From the IMG/VR virus record IMGVR_UViG_3300028829_006118, positions 1 to 35,225 of that record: 35,225 nucleotides of DNA; one strand, 5' to 3'. Position numbers and translations under genes: made by a program. The notes below the pieces were generated by a model that ran no database searches, was not told where the DNA came from, and was given only the letters and a program-made list of their open reading frames with translations. Source of the DNA: a virus. Within the stretch, counting starts at the first letter, position 1. Each line of letters begins with the position of its first letter. Below, one piece after another: positions 28,246 to 35,181 of the stretch.

Positions 28246-28462
28246 TAGCAACAAACTTTATTTTCCTATTTAAAGCATATTGCATGTGGGTGTCAAGTTT
28301 CTTACGCACGAACACCGCCTTGTCCGCCAAACGCTTGGCCCTGTCCGCATCCTCTGGTGACAGTTGATCACTCCTGAATGATTCTGTTGCGTGTGCCTGT
28401 ATGAATTCAACGTCCGTGTCTGTGACGTAGACCTTGGCCCGGGGTGCTATCTGTATGAACAT
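28229..28462 (-). CDS. Small hypothetical protein
   Basis: A 77-residue basic protein (MFIQIAPRAKVYVTDTDVEF at the start; ALNRKIKFVANDRKK at the end) with a predicted beta-hairpin followed by two helices (LSPEDADRAKRLADKAVFVR). It overlaps the downstream gene and follows the coiled-coil protein gene by 12 nt, so it is probably part of the same transcript. No function assigned. Confidence 0.58.
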   Translation of the reverse strand: MFIQIAPRAKVYVTDTDVEFIQAHATESFRSDQLSPEDADRAKRLADKAVFVRKKLDTHMQYALNRKIKFVANDRKK

Positions 28463-28474
28463 CTATTGGTAATT

Positions 28475-28789
28475 TTAACCTGGCATCTTCATCAGGATCA
28501 CCACCACTGTAGATAGTAAGCCTGCGACCACTGTGCCCGCTGTTGCTATGATTGTCTTCTGACTGCTTTTGTGACTGGCCGACATATCCTCATTCATCTT
28601 GGCCAACCTTACTTCGATCGCACTCAACCTGTCGTGTAATCCTTTGTATCTCTCTGAACAAAGGTCCACGTGTGCTTCAAGGTTCTGTTTCTCTAATTCT
28701 GTTGTACTCATCAATATAATGTATTCTCTTAATTCCTGTTTGATCTCTCTGATCTCCGCTGTTATAGCCTGGAACTGTGCCTGTCGCAT
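28475..28789 (-). CDS. Coiled-coil protein with a C-terminal membrane anchor
   Basis: A 104-residue protein with a long heptad-like helix (ITAEIREIKQELREYIILMS, ELEKQNLEAHVDLCSERYKG, LHDRLSAIEVRLAKMNEDMS) and a C-terminal hydrophobic segment (TIIATAGTVVAGLLSTVVVI) ending LMKMPG. This tail-anchored coiled-coil layout occurs in small phage proteins, including some lysis-related ones, but there is no direct evidence for lysis here. An internal ATG at 28711 (MSTTELEKQ) is an alternative start. A GATAAATA octamer at 28839-28846 could be its late promoter. Confidence 0.65.
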   Translation of the reverse strand: MRQAQFQAITAEIREIKQELREYIILMSTTELEKQNLEAHVDLCSERYKGLHDRLSAIEVRLAKMNEDMSASHKSSQKTIIATAGTVVAGLLSTVVVILMKMPG

Positions 28790-28837
28790 TGCCTAGATGA
28801 GCCTTTATAAGTGTTAATTTTGTGCCTAAATGTACTG

Positions 28838-29353
28838 TTATTTATCAGTGGGGCCGGCGTATGAAAAGTACGTGTTTATGATGCCGCCTGCCAGTGCTCC
28901 GATCACCTTCTGTCTGTCAGTGCCTTGCATCTCCTTGGTGACGAAGGTCTGTACGGGCAGGTGTGCTGTGTTGTCACACTCGGCCACCACTGGCACAAGA
29001 TTGAAGTCCTCCACCAGGCTCGCCGTCGGGTCTGCGAAGTCTCCATACACCCCTGACTGCTCAGTGAAGAACTGGAAGTGCCAGGTGTTGTGTTTGCCTT
29101 CGTAGTAAGATCCAAATGCGTGGTTGCCCAGATCGGGCAGTTCCATTTTCTGTGGGGCGTGATCCCAGGTGATGTTACCCCTCATCTGTAACAGTTGTAG
29201 CATCGTAGAGAAATTGCTGTTTTGGTTCCGTGCCACTGCTAGGGTGTGCTTGTCGTGTACCTCGTTGCCCGCCGAAGTAGTGAAGGGGAATTGCTGTTTG
29301 AGGTTGCCGTTGTCGGTGATGTCCACCAGCGTGTGGATCCTGTACTCGTGCAT
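28838..29353 (-). CDS. Conserved phage hypothetical protein, possibly virion
   Basis: A 171-residue protein of mixed beta structure (MHEYRIHTLVDITDNGNLKQ; QQFPFTTSAGNEVHDKHTLA; KHNTWHFQFFTEQSGVYGDF; HLPVQTFVTKEMQGTDRQKV) and a hydrophobic C-terminal segment (VIGALAGGIINTYFSYAGP). The pattern recalls hypothetical proteins of marine T4-like phages. The start overlaps the stop of the upstream gene by one base (TAATG). Function unknown. Confidence 0.68.
   Translation of the reverse strand: MHEYRIHTLVDITDNGNLKQQFPFTTSAGNEVHDKHTLAVARNQNSNFSTMLQLLQMRGNITWDHAPQKMELPDLGNHAFGSYYEGKHNTWHFQFFTEQSGVYGDFADPTASLVEDFNLVPVVAECDNTAHLPVQTFVTKEMQGTDRQKVIGALAGGIINTYFSYAGPTDK
28839..28846 (-). promoter_or_regulatory. 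Possible late promoter GATAAATA
   Basis: On the minus strand GATAAATA overlaps the stop codon of the 171-residue gene, 50 bp upstream of the coiled-coil gene. The first base deviates from T4 consensus but fits NATAAATA. Confidence 0.45.
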
Positions 29354-29985
29354 TATTTGGCCTTCTTGTAGTACCAGACATCTGGTGCCAGGTAGTCTTC
29401 CAACTTCTGACGAAGTTCGGCACTGTCCTCGACCAGTTTCTTGAACTTGGGTGTGATGGTCTCGTGTATCTTGATCACTGACTTGTCCTTCTTGTATCGT
29501 GGACGCACTTTCTCAATGCCGTAAGGACATTTGAAATCATATTGTTTTGCCAGTGCCTCTATCTTGTCACTCAGGTCGTTGTCTAGTTTTATCAGATGCT
29601 TGACTTCCTTGACACCATCTATCTGATCTGAGTAACGCCAGGTGTATCTGTCGAAGTGTGGGAACCATTCCATTATGTCGTCGTGTTGCCACCATTCGTA
29701 CTCTCCCCAACAGGTGCTCCACTCCGTGATGCCGTCCCAGTATCTCTGTTCTGGTTCTTTGAGTATTGCGAACACGTCCTTGTCATAGGACTCTAACTTG
29801 TCTTTCTCTATTTCTTTGAATTCATTGAGGTGGAATTCGTTGAGCCATGCAATCATGCTGTGCACCGCACCACCTGTCAGGTGTAGCCACCCTGCCTTGT
29901 CGTTGATATCTATGATCACTGGCTCCTTGAGTCGCATTCCGTTATCGGGCCGTCTCATTATTTCAAGGATTGTCTGGATGCTCAT
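29353..29985 (-). CDS. Conserved phage hypothetical protein
   Basis: A 210-residue soluble protein rich in Trp and acidic residues: MSIQTILEIMRRPDNGMRLK, IIDINDKAGWLHLTGGAVHS, the Trp cluster YWDGITEWSTCWGEYEWWQH, EWFPHFDRYTWRYSDQIDGV and a Lys-rich C-terminal half (EKVRPRYKKDKSVIKIHETI). No catalytic motif is evident. It is the first gene after a strong terminator at 30003-30035 and is coupled to the next gene by TAATG; I see no clear promoter in the 17 bp between. Confidence 0.65.
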   Translation of the reverse strand: MSIQTILEIMRRPDNGMRLKEPVIIDINDKAGWLHLTGGAVHSMIAWLNEFHLNEFKEIEKDKLESYDKDVFAILKEPEQRYWDGITEWSTCWGEYEWWQHDDIMEWFPHFDRYTWRYSDQIDGVKEVKHLIKLDNDLSDKIEALAKQYDFKCPYGIEKVRPRYKKDKSVIKIHETITPKFKKLVEDSAELRQKLEDYLAPDVWYYKKAK

Positions 29986-30002
29986 ATGTATAATTTAGCC
30001 GT

Positions 30003-30035
30003 AAAAAAAGAGTGGGCCTTAAAAAGACCCACTCT
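30003..30035 (-). terminator. Intrinsic terminator
   Basis: On the minus strand an 8-bp stem (AGAGTGGG and CCCACTCT, plus-strand 30009-30016 and 30028-30035) with an 11-nt loop is followed by seven U (30003-30009). It closes the transcript of the 132-residue gene ending at 30059. It is the clearest terminator in the window. Confidence 0.9.
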
Positions 30036-30058
30036 GGTAATTGTTAATCTAAAAACTA

Positions 30059-30457
30059 TTAACTTATTGCCGCCGCAGTTAAGATACCAAGTTTAGTTTC
30101 TGTAACTGTTGCTGAACTGATTGTGGCAGATACTTTTCCACCACCATTCAACGCTCTGATGGCTGTTTGTAAAGCCGCGATCGTTGTAGTAGAAGAGATT
30201 GAATCTAGACAGTCTGTTCTTGTACCGTAAGTTTTTTGTGTGTTAGTGTCTGCTAATGGACCTTCCATTAACACTGGCACACCGTTGTTTTCGATTGTTG
30301 CTCTAGTTAATTCTAAACCAGCAGTTGATCCTGATGCAGATAAGTCTGAAGTCTCAGCGTTCATGGCGTTGATAAAATCAACAGTGAAGAACGTCATATC
30401 TACTGAACCTACTTCGTAGTTTTCATTTCTAGAGAAGTTGTTTTTTGCTATTGGCAT
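30059..30457 (-). CDS. Small abundant-type late protein
   Basis: A 132-residue protein with no signal peptide or enzyme motif: MPIAKNNFSRNENYEVGSVD, FFTVDFINAMNAETSDLSAS, RTDCLDSISSTTTIAALQTA, then NGGGKVSATISSATVTETKL and an Ala-rich end. A perfect late promoter, a stem-loop at the mRNA 5-prime end, a strong AAGGAGG Shine-Dalgarno, T-ending codon preference and a dedicated terminator make it a self-contained highly expressed unit, so a virion decoration or other abundant late protein is likely. I recognise no family. Confidence 0.7.
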   Translation of the reverse strand: MPIAKNNFSRNENYEVGSVDMTFFTVDFINAMNAETSDLSASGSTAGLELTRATIENNGVPVLMEGPLADTNTQKTYGTRTDCLDSISSTTTIAALQTAIRALNGGGKVSATISSATVTETKLGILTAAAIS

Positions 30458-30492
30458 TGTAATATCCTCCTTTTTTTCTGATTTACATACCT

Positions 30493-30513
30493 TTGATTAC
30501 ACTCTGTAATCAA
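30493..30513 (-). promoter_or_regulatory. 5-prime stem-loop in a late mRNA leader
   Basis: TTGATTAC (30493-30500) and GTAATCAA (30506-30513) form a perfect 8-bp stem with a 5-nt loop. With a start point near 30515, the stem sits at the extreme 5-prime end of the transcript. Such terminal stems protect mRNA from RNase E-type decay. Confidence 0.65.
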
Positions 30514-30521
30514 GTTGTAAG

Positions 30522-30529
30522 TATTTATA
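30522..30529 (-). promoter_or_regulatory. Late promoter TATAAATA
   Basis: A perfect TATAAATA on the minus strand, 65 bp upstream of the ATG at 30457 and just upstream of the stem-loop. It heads the single-gene unit that closes at the terminator at 30003. Confidence 0.82.
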
Positions 30530-30557
30530 CCTAGATCTGGTAAATTATGCTGTAATA

Positions 30558-31175
30558 TTAAGATTTAGTCCAAATTTCGTCACTATTGACACGTGATTGA
30601 TATGTGTATCCAAGACCTGTGAGTATTTCTTTGGCTTTATGCACTATCAAAGGTCTCTTACGCCTCTTCATCTCGATGTTGATCGTGGGACTGTTTGTCT
30701 TTAGTGTGTTCCGGGCACCTTCCAGCAACGGTATCTCAAACCCATCCACGTCTATCTTGACGTAGTCAACATCTGTGAGATTGAAACTGTCCAGTGTCCT
30801 ACATTCTATGTCGCCGTCATTGGGTTCAGTGTCTCCCAACACGTCGTTCAGGTGCGTGGCGTTGACACCTTGCGTGGCGTTGTGCGAGTGACTGCTCAGT
30901 CCATACGGATGCAGTGTTACATTGTTTTCCTTGATGTTCCTGTTGAAGCACTCTCTGAAGTTGGGGTTTGGTTCGAAGCATATCACATGGTCAAACTTCC
31001 GAGACAGGGATCTCGTCCATTCACCCACGTGGGCGCCTATGTCTACAGCGTTCCTCCATTGGCTCACGTACCTGAGACCGTTATCCCTTTGCTGTTTCTG
31101 TGTGTCCGCTTGTTCAGTTAAAGTTGGTTCGGCTTGCCACCTGTTGTATACCCAGAAACTACTTTCGCTTGGCAT
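30558..31175 (-). CDS. FkbM-family methyltransferase
   Basis: From MPSESSFWVYNRWQAEPTLT at 31175 the protein has 205 residues; the frame is open to 31259 but those codons overlap the Cys-rich gene in another frame. The SAM-binding motif I is NAVDIGAHVGEWTRSL (residues 43-58), followed by DHVICFEPNPNFRECFNRNI (acidic loop), then CRTLDSFNLTDVDYVKIDVD and GFEIPLLEGARNTL, typical of FkbM. These enzymes O-methylate sugars or hydroxyl groups of glycans and natural products. It is adjacent to the divergent glycosyltransferase-like gene cluster, suggesting capping or marking of a surface glycan. The target is not determinable. Confidence 0.85.
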   Translation of the reverse strand: MPSESSFWVYNRWQAEPTLTEQADTQKQQRDNGLRYVSQWRNAVDIGAHVGEWTRSLSRKFDHVICFEPNPNFRECFNRNIKENNVTLHPYGLSSHSHNATQGVNATHLNDVLGDTEPNDGDIECRTLDSFNLTDVDYVKIDVDGFEIPLLEGARNTLKTNSPTINIEMKRRKRPLIVHKAKEILTGLGYTYQSRVNSDEIWTKS

Positions 31176-31281
31176 CACATTCCTTACACGCACAGTCAGG
31201 ACAGTCCCTGCACTCGGTACAAGATTGTCTACAGTGCTGTTCGCATCCACACTTCTCACAAATAAACTTTATCATCGTCAT
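31159..31281 (-). CDS. Cys-rich 40-residue protein, metal-binding type
   Basis: A short frame from ATG 31281, which overlaps the upstream stop as ATGA, to TAG at 31159-31161. The product starts MTMIKFICEKCGCEQHCRQS and contains ten Cys in 40 residues, arranged C-x2-C-x1-C-x3-C-x3-C-x2-C-x2-C-x2-C-x1-C-x2-C. The CxC and CxxC spacing is that of zinc- or copper-cluster proteins such as metallothioneins, or of a small zinc ribbon. It ends ECDAKRK. An AAGGA Shine-Dalgarno precedes it. It overlaps the start of the FkbM gene by 17 nt in a different frame. The ten regularly placed Cys make a chance frame improbable. Confidence 0.65.
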   Translation of the reverse strand: MTMIKFICEKCGCEQHCRQSCTECRDCPDCACKECDAKRK

Positions 31282-31838
31282 AATTCCTTGAATTTCTTCA
31301 GTATGTCCGTGTTTGGCAACTTAGACTGTAGTTGCTGTTGCAGTCTGTGTAAGGTCTGCATCTTCATTTTTGAATTCAAATTGTTGTAATCGGCCACTGC
31401 TCGCCTGATGTTCTTAAGGTTGGCATCTTGTATGTTGAGGGATCTCTCTAAATTGGTAAGGTTCTTGAAGTGATCCTCCCAGGTCCTCAGGTATCTCCTC
31501 AGTGCCATTACGGGCACCGGCTGTCTCTGCCTCATGGCCTGTGCTTGATTCTTGTTCTTGAGTTTCTTGGTGATCTCAGGATCGCCTGCCACTATGGCCA
31601 ACATGTTGGCTAGATCGTTGTTGATCATTCTCACCTGGTCAAACGTGCCTTTTGCCATAGTTTGGTTTGCGTATGCTTTAACAAACTCTGCTGTGTTTTT
31701 GTTTTGACTCATCAAGGCCAACGCTAGGAAACTTAGATAAATTCGTTCTGTGACCTCTGGGAAAGTGAATCTCTGCAAGTCACTATGCCTTCTTATTACC
31801 TTGCCTTCAGATACATACTTTAAAAATGGTGTTAACAT
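31278..31838 (-). CDS. Conserved phage helical protein
   Basis: The start MLTPFLKYVSEGKVIRRHSD at 31838 is fixed by the late promoter 5 bp upstream; the frame is open to 31907 but that would include the promoter and the neighbouring gene. The 186-residue product is helical: ERIYLSFLALALMSQNKNTA, DQVRMINNDLANMLAIVAGD, MALRRYLRTWEDHFKNLTNL, NLKNIRRAVADYNNLNSKMK. It is basic overall with no membrane segment or enzyme motif. In marine T4-like phages similar proteins occur near the ligase-like gene family found here at 32854; a virion or assembly function is possible. Confidence 0.66.
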   Translation of the reverse strand: MLTPFLKYVSEGKVIRRHSDLQRFTFPEVTERIYLSFLALALMSQNKNTAEFVKAYANQTMAKGTFDQVRMINNDLANMLAIVAGDPEITKKLKNKNQAQAMRQRQPVPVMALRRYLRTWEDHFKNLTNLERSLNIQDANLKNIRRAVADYNNLNSKMKMQTLHRLQQQLQSKLPNTDILKKFKEL

Positions 31839-31843
31839 ACGAG

Positions 31844-31851
31844 TATTTATA
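31844..31851 (-). promoter_or_regulatory. Late promoter TATAAATA, leaderless arrangement
   Basis: A perfect TATAAATA on the minus strand followed by CTCGT and ATG (31838). Late transcription starts about six bases after the octamer, so the mRNA would begin at the start codon itself. Confidence 0.75.
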
Positions 31852-31857
31852 GGGCAA

Positions 31858-32883
31858 ATGCAACGAAACTTTATTCTCACAGACGTCATGAAGACCGGCC
31901 ACCACACGGCACTAGACGATTTTATCAGACATCACAGTCTGTCTGATCAAACGTTTGATACCACCGGCGAGTATTATACCTTGCACAACTACGATCTAGA
32001 CAGTTATGATCGCAAGTTTGCCGTCATAGACACGGGCAAACAGAATGATCGGATCAAAGACAACAAGGAATTTGCCTTAGAATTACAAAAACGTTGTGCC
32101 CTACTACACAGCCAGGGTTTTGTGTTCATCAAGGCCAACCCGTGGGAGTCACAAGATAATATTAAACAGATAACACAGTACCCAGAAATAGAAATAGAGC
32201 ATATCAAGTGGACCGGTGGGGTAAGTTGGTTTTGGTATTACATGTACAACAAACACAAGAACAATAAGTTCAATTTTGATCACACAAATAAAAAATATGA
32301 CTTCCTGTATCTCAATAAGGAACCAAGAGCACACAGGAAAAAATTGTACAACAAATTATTTGACAATGGTATATTAGAAAACAGTCTGCACACACGTTGG
32401 CCTGACAGGAAACTGCCTGCGGAGTATGAACTGCCATGGGCACAGGACTATCCACAGTACGGCATGGACCAAGACATATACGAGAGGCCTTACAACGACA
32501 CTGCTTGTAGCATTGTGTCTGAGACCAACGACAACGACTATGAAGTTTTTATGACAGAGAAAATATGGAAACCAATTATAGCACAACAACTTTTTGTGGT
32601 GCATGGCAATTATCTATATCTCCAGAAGTTGAGGGATATGGGTTTCAGAACTTTTAACAACTACTTCGAAGAAGCATATGACTTGGACAGAGATCCTGAT
32701 ATAAGAATCAACACCATTGTTGATGTGTGTGACCGATTGCGTGACGCTCCATGGCAAGACATGTATCTGCAGAGCCAAGCATTAAGACAACACAATCATA
32801 ATAACTTTTTCAACAAAGAGAAATTAAGTTTAGCGATTAATGATACGTTGAATCTATTTCTTGAATTTGCTGATAGCCGTTAA
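31858..32883 (+). CDS. Glycosyltransferase-like protein (fucosyltransferase-type C-terminus)
   Basis: From MQRNFILTDVMKTGHHTALD at 31858 the protein has 341 residues; the upstream extension to 31750 overlaps a gene on the other strand. The C-terminal half has YDFLYLNKEPRAHRKKLYNK, YNDTACSIVSETNDNDYEVF, then MTEKIWKPIIAQQLFVVHGN and LRDMGFRTFNNYFEEAYDLD. The spaced pattern of acidic ETN, TEK, a hydrophobic strand ending in HGN, and the GFRTFNNYFEEAYD loop resembles GT10-type fucosyltransferases and related marine phage proteins. The plus-strand orientation and proximity to an FkbM methyltransferase support glycan modification. The donor and acceptor are unknown. Its 3-prime end overlaps the minus-strand gene at 32854 by 30 bp. 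Confidence 0.7.
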   Translation: MQRNFILTDVMKTGHHTALDDFIRHHSLSDQTFDTTGEYYTLHNYDLDSYDRKFAVIDTGKQNDRIKDNKEFALELQKRCALLHSQGFVFIKANPWESQDNIKQITQYPEIEIEHIKWTGGVSWFWYYMYNKHKNNKFNFDHTNKKYDFLYLNKEPRAHRKKLYNKLFDNGILENSLHTRWPDRKLPAEYELPWAQDYPQYGMDQDIYERPYNDTACSIVSETNDNDYEVFMTEKIWKPIIAQQLFVVHGNYLYLQKLRDMGFRTFNNYFEEAYDLDRDPDIRINTIVDVCDRLRDAPWQDMYLQSQALRQHNHNNFFNKEKLSLAINDTLNLFLEFADSR

Positions 32884-34068
32884 ATTTCTTCTTGAGAATC
32901 CTAACCTATCTACCAACTTAACAGCATTTCCTGACCGATCAACAGCAACAAATCCTTCTGGTTCTGTGACTTCTAGTCCGCCATCCGTCTGTTGGAATGA
33001 TCCTATGGCCTGTGCCTGGTTCATCTTCTTCAGCACGAATGCCTTCATGGTCTGCACCGCCCTGTAGAATGTGAGCATAGCCTGTAGAGGTTTCTTGGCC
33101 CTGTTAAGGAACACTGGCATCTGTTTCATCTTGTCCTGTCTCAGTTGTAACGCCTTCTGTGCCTTGAGTCCTGACATCTGCTGTTGCATCCTGTCGGTGT
33201 AGAACTTCTTGAATCCTAGCATGAACTTGTTGGCGTCATTTGGGAGTTCACCTTCCCTGACCCGTGCGTTGATGTACATCTGGAACATGGGTATGAAGTC
33301 TTGATTCTGTCCTAAGACACTGGATAGATCACGTGGTACAGCATTCAACAATCCTTCTAACTTTTCTATACCGTTGTAGAACTGTTTTGTCTCGTCGTCT
33401 GTGAACTTGGCACTGCCTGACACGTCCTTGTATGTGGCATTGTCAAAGAACACGTCATTGCTCTTGGCAAATGAACTTACATCCGCTCCACCCTTTGCGT
33501 TCATGTCTGCTAAACTGTCGCCCACATAAGTCGTGTGGAATATGATTCCCACCTTGGCTCTGTCTATCTGTTTGCCCAAGTCTGATTGCTCTGGCACTGC
33601 GTAGGTTATTGTGTTTGGAGTAAATGTTAAATTAGGTTTGCCATCTACGTTCTTACGAACTATGTCCTCGTCTGTGAACAACAGATCACCCTGCACCACA
33701 CCTTGTATGTTCAGTTTCTTGAGATGCACTAGACACTTCAACAACTTCTGTCCTAGGTCATCCGTCCCGTGGTTGTTTGCTATGTCTCGCTTTGTATAAT
33801 TGATTTTTGCGTTCTTGGCGAACACCGATTTTGTGCCCACGAAGAACTTACCATTGTCTGGATTGGTGCCACACACCACGGCCGGCGCACCGTCCCATTT
33901 CACAGAAACACTCATGGCTTCTGAACTTGATCCTTTGAGTGTTAATAGTAGTCCCCGGAAATATTCTAACACGGCCTTGCCACCTTCGTAACCGTCAGTG
34001 ATCACGATGTCCTCGATGTGTTCTAGGTGCGTCCTTTTGAATTCTGTAAGGACATCTTCTATCAACAT
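32854..34068 (-). CDS. DUF6267-like protein with a ligase-type KxDG motif
   Basis: A 404-residue protein conserved in marine T4-like phages. The sequence MSVSVKWDGAPAVVCGTNPD contains KWDG, the position and form of motif I (K-x-D-G) of ATP-dependent polynucleotide ligases and capping enzymes. After it come GKFFVGTKSVFAKNAK, IQGVVQGDLLFTDEDIV and DRAKVGIIFHTTYVGDSLAD, which could serve as motifs III to V. The C-terminal half is helical and basic (KFYTDRMQQQMSGLKAQKAL). A nucleotidyltransferase joining nucleic acid ends is inferred from the motifs alone; the C-terminal motif VI is not identified. The family name is from memory. It is followed 2 nt upstream by a 99-residue gene. Confidence 0.7.
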   Translation of the reverse strand: MLIEDVLTEFKRTHLEHIEDIVITDGYEGGKAVLEYFRGLLLTLKGSSSEAMSVSVKWDGAPAVVCGTNPDNGKFFVGTKSVFAKNAKINYTKRDIANNHGTDDLGQKLLKCLVHLKKLNIQGVVQGDLLFTDEDIVRKNVDGKPNLTFTPNTITYAVPEQSDLGKQIDRAKVGIIFHTTYVGDSLADMNAKGGADVSSFAKSNDVFFDNATYKDVSGSAKFTDDETKQFYNGIEKLEGLLNAVPRDLSSVLGQNQDFIPMFQMYINARVREGELPNDANKFMLGFKKFYTDRMQQQMSGLKAQKALQLRQDKMKQMPVFLNRAKKPLQAMLTFYRAVQTMKAFVLKKMNQAQAIGSFQQTDGGLEVTEPEGFVAVDRSGNAVKLVDRLGFSRRNLTAISKFKK

Positions 34069-34070
34069 TA

Positions 34071-34370
34071 TTAATCCTCTTGGTATTCGCCGTCTTTGAT
34101 TTTAAGTACGTTCTCTTTGACGTCTCTGTTCTCTTTGATACGGGCAACGCCTTTGCTGAACTTGGATGCGTCCATGTTCTTGAGTGCTGAGTTGAATTTC
34201 TTCTCCAGTTTGAATGCAGTGTCCTGGTCGAAGTTCTCCCTGATGTATGTCATAAGCCTAATAGCACTTTCTAAGATGTGCGAGGCCCTGCTCTCCACCA
34301 CTTCTTCTTTGTCCCTTTTCAAGGGCATTGAGCTCAATTCTTCTAATAGACTTCTAGTGTGTTTTTGCAT
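34071..34370 (-). CDS. Conserved phage small protein
   Basis: A 99-residue highly charged helical protein (MQKHTRSLLEELSSMPLKRD; VVESRASHILESAIRLMTYI; FKLEKKFNSALKNMDASKFS; basic C-terminus). The VESRASxILxSAIRLM segment is a motif I associate with uncharacterised proteins of marine T4-like phages. A weak sigma70-like sequence (TAGACT, 16 bp, TACAAT on the minus strand) lies upstream. It precedes the ligase-like gene by 2 nt. Function unknown. Confidence 0.66.
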   Translation of the reverse strand: MQKHTRSLLEELSSMPLKRDKEEVVESRASHILESAIRLMTYIRENFDQDTAFKLEKKFNSALKNMDASKFSKGVARIKENRDVKENVLKIKDGEYQED

Positions 34371-34442
34371 TGTAGGTATTTAATCCTTATTGTAGCATAA
34401 TAAAAGCAAAAGTCTACTGTATTTTTCAAATAACTATTTTAA

Positions 34443-34880
34443 ATGAAATTATCGAAAAATCAGATAAGGATTATGTATTCGTACCAGGATCCGGATCTAG
34501 ACATTGAGGACGACTTCTGGCCCATAATGGGGGTACTGATTACCATATTGGGATTGTGGACAGGATTTGTACATTTCATTGATGCTGTCACTATGGACAT
34601 GATCCCATGGTGGGTGGAACCATTCACCATAGCACCTTTCATGTTTCTGCTTATTATGAAGGAGAGATTTGATTCACTGAACCCATTGCATTGGTGGCCC
34701 ATGTTCTGTGGCTACAATGTCACACTGCCTGACAGAGAAGTGATCACCATCCGGCCTTTAGACCAAGAAAGGATCATGGAGCAGTACGGTGGAATGATGA
34801 ACGTTCATATCGTTGATTTTGAAACACTGAGATTCAGGAGACGCAAGGACGCAGTGATCTTTAATCTGATGCACGGGTGA
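34443..34880 (+). CDS. Two-span membrane protein
   Basis: A 145-residue protein from the ATG at 34443, or 135 residues from the ATG at 34473 (MYSYQDPDLDIEDDFWPIMG), which has an AAGGA but too close. Two hydrophobic segments, WPIMGVLITILGLWTGFVHF and WWVEPFTIAPFMFLLIM, flank a short loop, so both ends would face the cytoplasm. A soluble C-terminal domain follows (NPLHWWPMFCGYNVTLPDRE; RIMEQYGGMMNVHIVDFETL; RRRKDAVIFNLMHG). It is a lone plus-strand gene. Function unknown; its 3-prime end overlaps the minus-strand gene at 34861 by 20 bp. Confidence 0.65.
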   Translation: MKLSKNQIRIMYSYQDPDLDIEDDFWPIMGVLITILGLWTGFVHFIDAVTMDMIPWWVEPFTIAPFMFLLIMKERFDSLNPLHWWPMFCGYNVTLPDREVITIRPLDQERIMEQYGGMMNVHIVDFETLRFRRRKDAVIFNLMHG

Positions 34881-35025
34881 AAACAGCGCCGTACTTCTTC
34901 TCATACAGTTTAAGTTTGTCTGACAGTTCTTTGACGATCTGTTGATAGTCCGCGACCTGCACTTCTAGGTTGCCTATCTGAGCCCTCAGTAATCTGACTT
35001 CGTCCTTACTTGCCCTGTCCTGCAT
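34861..35025 (-). CDS. Small coiled-coil protein
   Basis: A 54-residue frame from ATG 35025 to TAA 34861-34863: MQDRASKDEVRLLRAQIGNL, then EVQVADYQQIVKELSDKLKL and YEKKYGAVFTRASD. Leu, Ile and Val recur at heptad positions, giving a single coiled-coil helix. It overlaps the 46-residue gene upstream by 20 nt and the convergent membrane-protein gene by 20 nt. Coiled-coil miniproteins may oligomerise or bind host factors; no function known. Confidence 0.58.
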   Translation of the reverse strand: MQDRASKDEVRLLRAQIGNLEVQVADYQQIVKELSDKLKLYEKKYGAVFTRASD

Positions 35026-35146
35026 AAGCCTTGTAAGATCTTTTCTTGGCCTTGTTCATAGAGCTCATCTTGATCCTGCTCTTGTTCTTGCCCTGAGAGG
35101 TCTTCTTAGGTTTACCTGGTGTGTATCCTGAAACATTTATTGCCAT
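35006..35146 (-). CDS. 46-residue very basic small protein
   Basis: A frame from ATG 35146 to TAA 35006-35008: MAINVSGYTPGKPKKTSQGK, then NKSRIKMSSMNKAKKRSYKA and YAGQGK. About one third of the residues are Lys or Arg and there is no acidic residue, which suggests nucleic-acid or ribosome binding. Small proteins with a similar SGYTPGKPKKxSQGKNKxxR start are, from memory, present in other marine T4-like phages. A promoter candidate lies 9 bp upstream. Confidence 0.6.
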   Translation of the reverse strand: MAINVSGYTPGKPKKTSQGKNKSRIKMSSMNKAKKRSYKAYAGQGK

Positions 35147-35154
35147 AAACATAT

Positions 35155-35181
35155 ATTATAGTAGACAGTTGTTTTAGTCAA
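35155..35181 (-). promoter_or_regulatory. Promoter candidate TTGACT-N15-TATAAT
   Basis: The minus strand has TTGACT (35176-35181), a 15-bp spacer and TATAAT (35155-35160). The spacer is shorter than ideal, so it may be weak. It would drive the two small genes at 34861-35146. Confidence 0.5.
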
